Assembly: GCA_963422465.1 (NCBI GenBank) | Contig: OY730170.1 | Coordinates: forward strand, 2,952,379-3,016,378 | From: Lichina pygmaea | Taxonomy: Eukaryota; Ascomycota; Lichinomycetes; Lichinales; Lichinaceae | DNA length: 64,000 nt | Reading direction: 5' to 3' | In this document: positions 1 through 10,653 of the stretch, one piece after another | Numbering within the stretch: the stretch's first letter is position 1 | Layout of the letters: each line of letters opens with the position of its first letter | The notes under the pieces: generated by a model | Told to the model about the DNA's origin: nothing | Databases searched by the model: none | What the model saw: only the letters and a program-made list of their open reading frames with translations | Translations under genes and position numbers: made by a program

Positions 1-1234
1 CAGTAGTGGACAGAACACCACTCTCCAAAGACAAGGGACAAGTGATGAAGGAGACCAAGAGCCTGAGACTGAGTGTCCATGGCACGACGATCAGAACAGA
101 AGAATTCGACTTGGTCCAGATACCACACAAAGTTATATTGGGACTTCCGTGGTTGGAAAAACAAAACCCAAGGATTGACTGGAAAAGAAGGCAACTAGTC
201 TTTCCGGATGAAACACTGGTCATGTCAGAACCAGGGGTGATGATTAAAGAAATCTCACTGACACAGTGGAAGAAATACCACCAGCGCGGGGAGGCCTGTG
301 TGGCCTGGATGAAACCCCGAACACAACAACTTTGCACCACACAAGGCGCCGTGGGCAAGACTCAGGCACCGCAGTTGCCAAGTGAGTATAAAGAATACCA
401 GGAGATGTTCGAAGAAACAGCGATCGTGACACTACCGGAACATCAGGAGTGGGACCACGAGATTCTGCTGGAAGACAGAAAAAAACCCACACACAGCCCT
501 ATCTACACTCTGTCAGCAAAAAAGCTTGAGGCCCTGAGAAACTACCTGGACGAGAACCTAGCGAAAGAGTTCATAAAACCTTCAACATCACCGGCTGGAT
601 ACCCGATATTGTTTGTACCAAAGAAAGACAGCAAACTTCAACTGTGTGTTGATTATCGGCGGCTAAATGTGATTACAGTGAAAAACTGTTACCCGCTGCC
701 ATTGATATCAGAAATCCAAGACCAGATCCAAGAAGCCAAATAGTTTACCAAGTTCAACATTCAAGGCACTTTCAACCTGGTTAGGATGAAAGACAGCGAA
801 GAATGGAAGACAGCCTTTCGTACAAGGTACAGGCACTACAAGTATACCGTGATGCTATTCGGCCTTACGAATGCACCAGTGACATTCCAATCACTTATTA
901 ACACTGTCCTCCGACAATACCTGGACATATTTGTCACCACTTATATTGATGATGTCTTGGTATACACCAATGGAACTTTGGAGGAGCACAAACAGCATGT
1001 CAAGAAGATCCTACATGCACTCCAGAGAGCAGGGATGAGGTTACGCCTGGATAAAAGTGTTTTCCACACAAAGGAAGTGGAATATTTGGGGTCAATCCTG
1101 ACAACAGAAGGAATCCGAATAGACAACACAAAGACGGCAGCAGTACGAGACTGGCCAACACCCAAAAACCTCAAAGAAGTACAATCCTTCCTAGGATTTG
1201 CAAACTTCTACCGACAATTCATCAAGGACTACTC

Positions 1235-1778
1235 TGTTGCGGTCCGTACCGTACCGTCCTATCCGAGTATAGGATTAGGGCGAGAGGTGGAAGGCGGGTT
1301 GGTTCTCGCAGGAGAGGAGTGTCAAGGAGCGCGAAGGGGTTTGGTGGAACGTGGTGGTGGTGACACCTGATCAACGGCTTCGTACAAAAGGATTGTATTG
1401 AAGTAGATCTAGTTGTCTGGATCACAACATGAGTTGAAGACAATCATTCCATAGGGGAACTATCGCCTGGCTATATAGTGCCCAGTTCGTGAGCAGAGTG
1501 AGCTCTGCTCACTTTGCTCACTTTTCATGCACGCTGCGGTGAGCTGGGTGAGCTCTGCTCACTTTGCTCACTTTTCATGCACGCTGCGGTGAGCTGGGTG
1601 AGCTCTGCTCACTTTGCTCACTTGTTCGTGCATATGCATACTGCGGCGAGCACCCCCTGGTTTGTCTCGCCGGTCACGTGACCGGTTCCCGTGTCACGCT
1701 GTCTGGTACCTCTGTCCAGTATCCTGTCTGCTGCTTTCTGTGAGTATATAAAGACTGTGTTCCTCCTGGGTCGTAACA
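1235..1778 (-). repeat. A1 3' LTR
   Basis: Direct copy of 7120-7663. On the + strand it begins TGTTGCGG and ends GTAACA, so it has TG...CA ends in both orientations. It is flanked by TACTC. It contains about 2.5 tandem copies of a roughly 50-bp unit with GAGCTCTGCTCAC (about 1490-1640). The differences I see from the other LTR are transitions. Confidence 0.95.
1745..1753 (+). promoter_or_regulatory. TATA box in the LTR facing the antisense frame
   Basis: TATATAAAG on the + strand lies 26 bp inside the LTR edge and about 75 bp upstream of the ATG of the antisense frame at 1822. A start site about 30 bp downstream would fall at the LTR edge and leave a 40-nt leader. The LTR of copy A2 keeps a TATAAATAA at the matching place although most of its LTR differs. 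Promoter function is inferred. Confidence 0.55.
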
Positions 1779-1821
1779 CTATCCTCCTCTCCATCTTTCA
1801 TTGTCTTGATGAAATCTGGTC

Positions 1822-2136
1822 ATGCCTCCAAAGTCACGTGCGACTATTAGCCGAACTCAGCTGGCTGCTCAAATCCGCGATCAGGGTTTTGTTTCACGTA
1901 CGCCCTGCAACTTTTGTGTTCTCTGTGGTCGTCCGTGCTTCCAGATGCCAGGAGAAGACAATAAGTTGAAATGTGCTGCGTGCACTCAGCGCGGAAGGTC
2001 TTGTGTCTCTGTGTCCTGGGAATCTTTGAACATGTCCCGGGACAACCTCCGTGAGGATGTTGCCGCTGACAAGGCAACACATGATGCACTCTTTGAACAA
2101 CTTGCCACAGTGCAGGCTTGTCTGTCTCGGAAGTGA
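1822..2136 (+). CDS. Antisense Cys-rich (Zn2Cys6-like) accessory frame of A1
   Basis: A 104-residue frame on the strand opposite to A1, between the chromodomain and the 3' LTR. It starts MPPKSRATISRTQLAAQIRD. Its cysteines follow C-x2-C-x6-C-x11-C-x2-C-x6-C (residues about 29-57), the spacing of fungal Zn(II)2Cys6 binuclear clusters, but without the usual basic residues between the second and third cysteines. The C-terminal part looks helical. A related frame is present at the same place in copy A2 and a more distant one in family C. The function is unknown; DNA or RNA binding is only a guess. It could also be a captured gag-like zinc module. Confidence 0.6.
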   Translation: MPPKSRATISRTQLAAQIRDQGFVSRTPCNFCVLCGRPCFQMPGEDNKLKCAACTQRGRSCVSVSWESLNMSRDNLREDVAADKATHDALFEQLATVQACLSRK

Positions 2137-5100
2137 AAGGTGTTGGAGGGCGCCGAGGTCCGTGCAAGGCAGAAGCTTCAGTGCTTGGTGAAAGAGATGG
2201 AGTCGGATGGCGAGGATTTGACTTGATCAGTCATTGACATGTCCCTCCTGCAGGCCGAGCTGTTCGGTCCTGCTCCTGCCGAAACTGTCGCAGAAGAAGC
2301 TGGCAGTTCGCGAGGTTCTTGAGTGGTTCCCAGGTATTTTCTGAGTCTGGGTATCCTTTCCACTTGACGAGGTATTGCTGACCTTTCCTAGCCAGGATCT
2401 GTTCAACCTCAAACTCTTGTTCTTCTTCGGGTTGGTAATGGAATGTTTCCTGCAAGGGTGTGCTCTGGTCGGCTGGTTCAATCATTGATATATGAAAGTT
2501 TGGATGGACTCTGGCATCTCTTGGTAGTCGCAGTCTGATGTTGACTGGTCCAGTTCTTTCTTCGACTGAAAATAGTCCAACCTTAACATGGTCCAGTTTC
2601 TTTATTCTTGGTTTCTTTGTTTTCCAATTTCTTGTGAGGAGGTAGACTTTATCCCCCTTCTTTAGCTGAGGTGCCATTTTCAATTTCTTGTCCATCTGAC
2701 GTTGCATTTTTTCTGAGGTCTCTTGAAGGTAGTGCCTCATCATTGTGTGCATTTGTTGTAGGAGCTTGTTGTGTTGGAGTGCTTTCTCCGTGTTTGGTGA
2801 AGCTCTGCTTGGCATCCTGATGTTTGCATGTTGTCCAAAATTGGCAAAAAATGGCGATTCCTTTGTTGAGTCTGATCTGTGCTGGTTGATTGCCAGCTGT
2901 GCCACCGGTAATAACTGTACCCAATTGCTGTGGGTCTTGTTGATGTAATGCCGTAAGTAAGTCTCCAGGACTTGGTTCGCTCGCTCCGTCTGGCTGTCAG
3001 TTTGTGGGTGATAGGCCGTAGACATTTTGGGTTTTGTTCCCATGGTTGCACTGATTGTCTTCCAGTAGTTGGATGTGAAGAGTTTATCTCTGTCTGTAAT
3101 GATCGTGATCAGAACTCCGTGGTCTCTGACCAATCTGTCCAGTAAAAGATGTCCCAACTGTTCTGCTGTGTGGGTTTCCTTGAATGGTACCGCTATTAGA
3201 TATTTTGTGAATCTGTCCACTATCACCATAATCGAGTCGTAGGTGATTCCTGTGACTAGGTCTTTGGACTTGGGTAGCTTTGTAATAAAGTCCATTGACA
3301 TGTCTTCCCACAGGCCTCTCGGTATCGTGTTCGGGTGTCCTTCTCCGTATGGCTTGTGTCTCCCATATTTGTTTTTCTGGCATAGTAGACACTTGCTGAT
3401 GTAGTTTGTGACATGTTGTCAGAGGTTAATGACATTGTTCCCTGCCTGTTGGATAAGGTCTGTGGTTTTGGAGATTCCTGGGTGACCATGTGCTGGATTG
3501 TTGTGGTAGTTCCTTATTAGTTCTTCAGTGTCTTCTGCCGTGAGCTTGTTGATCTGTGGCTGGGGCACCAGGTTTCCTTGCTGGTCCTGCTGTAAGATTG
3601 TTCCTTGGCGTTCATCATCTTCCATGTGGTCTTTTTGTCGGCTTAGTGCGTCTGCTCTCCCATTGTCTTGTCCAGGGGTGTACAAGATCTTGAACTTGTG
3701 TTGCCCTAGGAGTTCAGCCCATCTGACTTGCTGTCTGTTCAGCTTCTTGGTTGTCGTGAACGTTGTCAGATTCTTGTGGTCTGTGAGAATGGTGAGTTCA
3801 GAACTGCTTTCCGCGTACACTCTCCAGTGTTCAAGTGCGTTGACGACTGCCAGTAGCTCTTTATCGTGGATATCATAGTTTCGTTCTGCTTGTGTCATCT
3901 TTCGTGAGTAGTAGGCAACTGGGTGCCACTTGCTGTCTGCCTGTTGGCATAGACATGCTCCCACTGCTTGGTCTGAAGCGTCTGTCTTGATTCATGTCGG
4001 CTGGCCTGTCTTGAAGTTGAGGAGAACTGGTTCCTTGGCGCAAGCGTCCTTGAGCTGTTGGAATGCTTTTTGTTGTCTCTCTGTCCACCGGTACTCCACG
4101 TCCTTCTTTGTGAGTTCTGTCAGTGGTGTTGCCATCTGTGAGTAGTTCTTGATGAACTGTCAGTTGAAGTTGGCAAATCCCAGGAAGGCTTGTACTTCCT
4201 TAACTGATGTCGGTGTTGGCCATTGCTGAATCACTTTGATTTTCTCAGGGTCAATCTTGATCCCTTCAATCCCTATGATGTATCCGAGGAATTCAACTTC
4301 CGGTTTGTTGAACTCGCATTTCTTCGGGTTGAGCTTGAGCCCTGCCTCTTGTAGGCATCGTAGAACATCCTTCACATGTTTGGTATGTTCCTGTTGTGTG
4401 TTCGAGTAGACAAGAATGTCGTCCAGGTAGGTGATAGCTGTTTGGTCCAGGTGTGCTCTGATGATGTTGTTGATCAATGCTTGACATGTTGCTGGTGTGT
4501 TTGTGAGTCCGAATAGCATAACCAGATACTTGTAGTGTCCATATCAGGTTCTGAAGGCTGTCTTCCATTCTTCTCCTTTTTTCATGTGTATCAGGTTGTA
4601 TGCTCCTTTCAAGTCCAGCTTGGTAAAGATTGTAGCTTGGCTGATCCTGTCTCGCAATTTGTTCGCATTTGGCAACAGATATCAGTTCTTGATGGTAATG
4701 TCGTTGAGTTTCCTGTAGTCCACACAAAGTCGAAGACTTCCGTCTTTCTTTGGTGCAAATAGTATCGGGTATCCTGCTGGTGATTGAGATTCTCGAATGA
4801 AACCCTTTTTCAGGTTTTCCTCCAGGTACTCGCGAAGTACTTGGAGCTCTTTCTCTGATAACTGGTAAATTGGTCCAAATCCTGGCTCTGTCCCTGGTTG
4901 CAACTTGATCTCATGATCCCAAGGTTGGTGCTTAGGCAACACTGCTGTTGTTGTCTCTTCCTGAAAGAGGTTATCATACCCAGGTCAGTACTCTTCAGGG
5001 ATCTCCAGAGGGTTAACAACTTCCTCTCTCTTCATCTCTGACTGTTTGGCCACCTGGTTCCGGGGTGTGCCTGTCAAGGCAGACCTCTTCTTTTGAGAGT

Positions 5101-7109
5101 TGTCCTTTCTGTCGGTGAGGTTCCACTGAGGACTCCTTCCCTCATCTGTCCACGCCTTCTGCGGCTGGTAACAGGTCCGAGCTGTGTTGTTAGTGCAGTT
5201 CCTAAACGTGAGTACTCCTGTCTTCCAGTTAACAACTGGGTTGTGCTTCTTTAGCCAAGGCATCCCCAAGTAGATATCCTGAGTGGCCAACTTGACAATA
5301 TCAAGTTGGATCCTTTCAGCATGGTGTCCGGTAACCATTTCCATTGGCTGTGTCTCATGGCAGACTAGCTCTGTCTGTCCATTTGCCATCACAAGCTGAT
5401 AGGGCTGCTGCTTGCGTCTCCTTCCAGTGCCGAGGGTATCGTAAAGTTGTCTTGAAATGTAGTTCCCACTGGCTCCAGAGTCAACAAGTGCGTATGTCCG
5501 TATCAGCGTGTTGGCGTATAGTGACACAGGCAATCGCAGGTGCTTTGCGTTGCTAGGGGTCATGTTGTTGAGCTCCTGATGTCGCCCCTTGACAAGGGAG
5601 TTCAGTCTTTTCCTGATCGAAGTGTCTTACCACTGACTGGGCAATGGGTCCAGCCATTCCCATCAGTTCTGAGGAATCTGTTCATGAATTTGTCTTGCTG
5701 ATGCTTGTCACATCCAGGCTTGAGGCAGTACTGCCAATTGTCGATGTAGCAGTTGTAGTTGTTACCTTGCTGTAGGAACATGAGGTGTTTGTGCCAATCA
5801 TGTGTGTGCCCAGGGAATGCGGTGTGTTGGCGTTTGTCCCAAAGATGGATCTCACACACATCCTTCTCGCAATTGACCCAATGCTTGTGGCAGGTGGCGT
5901 GGTAGGGTGAATGTCCTCCGTACCTTCGTAGTTGTTTGTGGTAGGTGCAGTAGTGCCTCGTGCAAAATCTCCACTGTAGTTCACCGTGCTGTAGATTTCG
6001 TGGGTCCATGCTGTAAGCATAGCTTCCTTGTGGTATTTCTTCTTTGATAGACTCGGGTTCATCTTGGTCCCCATCAGAGGTGGTTAAGGGCTCCTGTCCC
6101 TTGTCCTGACCTGTTAGTTCTGGTAGGTCCTTGCCTCCTGATGTTGCCAGTTGGTGGGCTGCTTCCAATGTCTGATCGTAGTCATCCCATTGTTCGAGGG
6201 ATAGCTGAGCCTCTCCTGGTGGGTCCTCTGGCTTGATGACATTCCAGTCTCTGTCGAGCGTATTAAGTTGCTGTCAGTGCACCTTGTTCTTTGAACGACA
6301 GTCTTTCACCATGTGGCCTAGCTTGCCACAGGCATAGCACTTCAGTGCTTTCCCCTTTTTGTTGTTCCTTCCCTTCGTGAACCTTCCCTTGTGGTGGACT
6401 GCATCCAGTTCCATGGGTGCATAGCCATATGGGTCATGTGGTGGTGCCTTGTTAGGCGGCTTGTAGTGGTTGCTCACATGCCATGCGGGGTGGCTGTATC
6501 CTCCGTCGTAGTGTTTCTCCATCGCTCGCTCAAATAGTTTGTCATCAATGTTGATTGCTTGTGCGATGAGTTCATCCAGTGTGTCGACTGCTCGTCCGTC
6601 AAAGGTGATTTCATCCTTCATGTTTTCCTTGAGTCCATGTCAGTACATGACCATCAGGGCATCGTCGTCCCAGTCGGTCAGTACTGAGTATTGTTTGAAC
6701 TGCGTGGTGTACTCTGCGGCTGAGCGTTGTTGTTTGATGTGCTGGATCATTCGTATAGCCACTTTATCTTTGTTAGATAGTCCAAGGATCTTTTTGATCT
6801 CATCCTTGAATCATGTCCATTTTGTCATCTATTCTGTTGTGCTGTCGTGGTCTCTGTTTCCTGAGAGATGTTTGTTGACGTAGGGCTTGATCCATCAATA
6901 GGCATTGCCTCTCATGTAAGTGGTTGCAAAGAGGGGCCACTTTTCCTTAGGCAGCTTCATCTCTGGTTGGAATTGAAAGTAGACTTGGAGTTGCATGAGC
7001 CAGTCGTCGACCTTGTTTCTTTCACTGTAGAACAGGTCTGGCTTGGCGACGCTGATCTTTCCATCTGGGAAGTTGGGGTTGGTTGCTCCTGAGGTACTCA
7101 TCCTTGAGG

Positions 7110-7119
7110 GTCTTCAAAG
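7110..7119 (-). other. A1 putative self-priming primer binding site
   Basis: Directly inside the 5' LTR the minus strand reads CTTTGAAGAC. The 8-mer TTGAAGAC is complementary to GTCTTCAA inside the same LTR (minus strand, 7326-7319), which lies about 30 nt downstream of a TATA-like CTATATAG (7363-7356), near the expected RNA 5' end. No complement of a tRNA 3' end (TGG...) is seen here. This is the arrangement known from Tf1 and related chromoviruses. Confidence 0.55.
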
Positions 7120-7663
7120 TGTTGCGGTCTGTACCATACTGTCCTATCCGAGTATAGGATTAGGGCGAGAGGTGGAAGGCAGGTTGGTTCTCGCAGAAGA
7201 GGAGTGTCAAGGAGTGCGAAGGGGTTTGGTGGAATGTGGTGGTGGTGACACCTAATCAATAGCTTCGTACAAAAGGATTGTATTGAAGTAGATCTAGTTG
7301 TCTGGATCACAACATGAGTTGAAGACGATTGTTCCATAGGGGAACTATCGCCTGGCTATATAGTGCCCAGTTTGTGAGCAGAGTGAGCTCTGCTCACTTT
7401 GCTCACTTTTCATGCACGCTGCGGCGAGCTGGGTGAGCTCTGCTCACTTTGCTCACTTTTCATGCACGCTGCGGCGAGCTGGGTGAGCTCTGCTCACTTT
7501 GCTCACTTGTTTGTGCATATGCATGCTGCGGTGAGCACCCCCTGGTTTGTCTCGCCAGTCACGTGACCGGTTCCCGTGTCACGCTGTCTGGTACCTCTGT
7601 CCAGTATCCTGTCTGCTGCTTTCTGTGAGTATATAAAGACTGTGTTCCTCCTGGGTCGTAACA
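7120..7663 (-). repeat. A1 5' LTR
   Basis: 544 bp, the partner of 1235-1778, followed on the + strand by the target duplication TACTC (7664-7668). It carries the same tandem GAGCTCTGCTCAC units (about 7375-7525), a sense TATA-like site at 7356-7363 and the opposite-strand TATATAAAG at 7630-7638, which here points outward into family C. Confidence 0.95.
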
Positions 7664-9548
7664 TACTCAAGAACAGCAGCAGCCTTGACAGAGTTAACCA
7701 GAAAGAACAAATCTTTCAGGTGGGGGGAGAGCCAACAAGCGGCCTTCCAGGAGTTGAAGGATAAATTCATCTCCACACCTATTTTGGCATCATTCGATCC
7801 TGAGAAGAGGATCATTCTGGAGACTGATGCCTCAGACCAAGCATTGGGATCCTGCTTGTGTCAACCAGACACCAACAACCGCTTACACCCTGTCGCGTAC
7901 TGATCAAGAAAGTTCTCTGGCCCAGAACTGAGGTATGATGTTCACGACAAAGAGTTGTTAGCAATCGTCAACGCATTCCAAGAATAGAGGCCTTACTTGG
8001 AGGGGGCAAAATACACGATAGACGTGTACTCAGACCACAAAAACTTAGCTTACTTCACAACAACAAAGAAGCTAAACCAACGACAAGTTCGATGGGCAGA
8101 GTTGTTAGCATCATACAACTTTCAAATCCTCTACCGGAAGGGCACTGAAAATGCTCAAGCGGACACCCTCAGCAGGCGACCAGACCTGATGGATAAGAAA
8201 ACAACAGAGGAACACCCAATCCTAGCGACAAAAGGACAAACCCTGGTCTATGCCCAACCCCAACTGGCAACAACGGAAACAAAGGGTTCACTCCTTACCC
8301 TTGGCCACAAGACAGCAAACAAAAAGGAAACTGTGCCAGGAAGAGCACAAGAGGAGGTGATCCGGAGGCACCATGACAGGCCTTTGCATAGACACCCCGG
8401 GCAAGATAAAACCTTGGAGAAAATCCAAAGGAACTACCACTTCAACAGAATGAAGTGCAAGGTGACAGAGTTCATCTGCAACTGCAAACAGTGCGCGAAG
8501 AACAAACCATCAAGGCATAAGCCCTACAGGCAGGCACAGCAGATGGACCTACCTGAGGCACCATGGGAAACTATCATGATGGATTTTGTGGTCAAGTTGC
8601 CAAAGTCAATAGACCCAGCAACAAAGGTGGTATACAATAGTATTTTGGTGGTTGTCGACAAACTCACCAAATACACCCACCTGGTCCTATGGAAAGAGTC
8701 AGGAACTGCGAACAAACTTGCGAGTGTCCTACTCAGAGAGCTGGTAAGCCACCAAGGGCTACCAAAGACAATCATCTCAGATCAAGACAAACTCTTCACC
8801 TCGAAATTCTGGAACACGTGGACAAGGCAACTTGGCATTGATACAAGGATGTCAACAGCCTACCACCCACAAACTGACAGACAAACTGAGCAGACAAACC
8901 AGACAATGGAGCAGTATCTACAACACTACGTCAACCACCAGCAGAACAACTGGGTGGAACTGCTACCAATAGCCCAGTTTGCGTACAACGACCAGCAACA
9001 CAGTGTGACAGGGACAACACTGTTCTTTGTGAACTACAGAAGAAACCCCCGATAGCAGGCAACAGCAGGAGGCAATGTTATTGATGTTAGCAAACTCGCT
9101 GCTATGCACAAGATGATGAAAACAACGATCGACCATGCCCAGAACACCACCACCCGCCAGTTACACAACAAAAGGTTGAAGGGACCAACCCTGGAAAGAG
9201 GGGATAAGGTCTACCTATCAACAAAAAACCTGCGCTCAAAGCGACCGAGCAAAAAGCTGGACCATGTACGAATCAGACTATTCGAAATCGAGAAGCGCAC
9301 TGGGAAGGTCAACTATTGACTGAGACTGCCACGAAAAGCAAGGATACACCAAGTATTCCACGTCTTGCTGCTCAAACCAGCACCCAGCGACGCAGAGGTC
9401 GAAACAGAATAGAACTTTGAGGACGACAAAGAAGAGTACAATGTTGAAAGGATTCTGGATAGTCAAAGGAACAGACAGAAGACTGAGTACCTGGTGAAGT
9501 GGTTAGGATTTGACGAAGAGGAGAATTCATGGGAACCAACCGAGAACT

Positions 9549-9998
9549 TCAGCTCTGCGATGAACCAGAAACTGGTGGATTACCACCAAGCAAATCCGCA
9601 GCAACCAGGTCTGACAGAGACAACAGCTTGAGAGAAGCCAAAGCCTCCGAAGAGAAGACATCCTCAAAGAACAGCGGAGCAGCAGCTTGACAGGCCTCCT
9701 GTTTGCGGATAACACAGAGGGCCTCTTGTTCCTGAGCATCAAGGGACTCTTGATCCTTGATGGCTGACAGCTCACGACGGATGGCATCAGCCTCCTTCTG
9801 TGAGAGACAACCCAGCTGCCAGCAGAGGTGGATCTGCCGGGGAAGCAGCTTTGACAGTTGGTCATCAGTCTCCCGCAGCTGAGCCTCAAGCTGCTCGCGC
9901 TCAAGTTCCATCTTCTTCCATTCTGATTCCGAGAGATGAAGGTCACAGCGACAACCCTTCTTGATGCACCGACAACAAAAAGATGATGCAGAACTCAC
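9549..9998 (-). CDS. Antisense Cys-rich frame of family C
   Basis: An open frame of about 150 codons on the strand opposite to element C. It overlaps the end of the chromodomain region and runs toward the 3' LTR. The same frame stays open upstream for some 60 bp. Including that part, the cysteines can be read as C-x2-C-x6-C-x8-C-x2-C-x6-C, close to the pattern of the antisense frame in A1. A leucine- and glutamate-rich, probably coiled-coil segment follows (ELEREQLEAQL). No TATA box facing it is seen in this LTR. It belongs to a fossil element and its function is unknown. Confidence 0.4.
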   Translation of the reverse strand: MSSASSFCCRCIKKGCRCDLHLSESEWKKMELEREQLEAQLRETDDQLSKLLPRQIHLCWQLGCLSQKEADAIRRELSAIKDQESLDAQEQEALCVIRKQEACQAAAPLFFEDVFSSEALASLKLLSLSDLVAADLLGGNPPVSGSSQS

Positions 9999-10182
9999 AA
10001 CACACTTGGTGTGGTCGCAACAACAAGCACCGCATGCAATTTTTGATTCCTTGCCTATTTTGCCAACATGACAAGAGAGAAAACCACAACGACAAGTTCG
10101 AGTTGTCTGGCTTTAGTTCATGGCAAAAGAGGAGCAGGAACAAAAAGGATCTGGGGACAGAACCCTTGGAGGGAGGGGATAG

Positions 10183-10648
10183 TGTTAAGGCCTAGGCCGG
10201 AACAGCCCAGGTAAGTGAGGGAGAGATGTTAGTCATGCGGAACAACATCCGACTGATCCGGTGGACGAGCAAGAGCTAAGCGAGGAGCTCGTCCGGTGGA
10301 CAAGCAGGAGCTAAGCGAGGAGCTTGTCCGGTGGACGAGCAGGAGCTAAGCAAGGAGCTTGTCCGGTGGACAAGCAGGAGCTAAGCGAGAAGCTTGTCCA
10401 CGCAAAAGGATGATACCTCTCGAGGAGACCCCCCCCCTTGGGGCATCTGTATAAAGACCCCCAAAGAGCCCGGAGGGATTAGCTCTCCAGGCTGAACACA
10501 TGCAAGCAATACAAACCCATCGTACGGAGACAATAGCACAGGAGAGTTACCCCACCTGTCTATTCCTCTACCGAGTCCCTGACTAGAATCCGCCCACGAA
10601 GCAACAGACTGTACCGGTTTCTGTGTGAACCCAGCCCGGCCTTTAACA
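10183..10648 (+). repeat. Family C 3' LTR
   Basis: 466 bp with inverted ends TGTTAAGGCC and GGCCTTTAACA, preceded by a purine tract GAGGGAGGGGATAG (10169-10182). It contains a sense TATA-like TGTATAAAG (about 10449). It is followed by ACCAT, probably the right-hand target duplication; the left one is outside the window. Confidence 0.9.
10255..10397 (+). repeat. Tandem 35-36 bp repeats in the family C LTR
   Basis: About four copies of a unit containing GTCCGGTGGACAAGCAGGAG followed by CTAAGCGAGGAGCTT. The unit holds the small palindrome GTCCGGTGGAC. It lies upstream of the LTR TATA box, where enhancer-like repeats are common in LTRs. Confidence 0.85.
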
Positions 10649-10653
10649 ACCAT

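Larger units (their letters stand above)
1235..7663 (-). mobile_element. Ty3/gypsy chromovirus A1, nested in family C
   Basis: LTR retrotransposon of 6.4 kb on the minus strand with 544-bp LTRs at both ends and the target duplication TACTC (1230-1234 and 7664-7668). Reading on the minus strand, the parts are gag (about 7100-6270, with one CCHC knuckle of the form CYACGKLGHMVKDC), a Cys/His-rich linker (about 6170-5610), protease (LVDSGASGNYI, about 5500), reverse transcriptase (about 4950-4160), RNase H (about 4100-3620), integrase (about 3550-2600) and chromodomain (about 2400-2290). An antisense reading frame lies between chromodomain and 3' LTR. The copy is full length in layout but broken, with roughly eight breaks. 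The LTRs are about 97% alike by eye, so it is fairly young. Confidence 0.95.
1..10648 (+). mobile_element. Ty3/gypsy chromovirus, family C (interrupted, left end outside window)
   Basis: Fossil LTR retrotransposon on the + strand. Its left part (1-1234) and right part (7664-10648) are separated by element A1. Recognisable parts in order are the end of the protease, reverse transcriptase (about 480-1170), RNase H (about 7690-8170), integrase (about 8350-9050) and a C-terminal chromodomain (about 9430-9600, with the motif YLVKW). The chromodomain places it among chromoviruses. A purine tract (10169-10182) precedes the 3' LTR. The copy is broken, with several breaks besides the A1 insertion. The 5' LTR and gag lie outside the window. 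Confidence 0.9.

Noticed and set aside
7100-7130. A tRNA-type primer binding site next to the A1 LTR
   Set aside because: No TGG start and no match to a tRNA 3' end that I can see; the self-complement fits better.
10255-10397. Regular repeats with spacers, considered as a CRISPR-like array
   Set aside because: The units abut without unique spacers, and they lie inside an LTR of a eukaryotic element.
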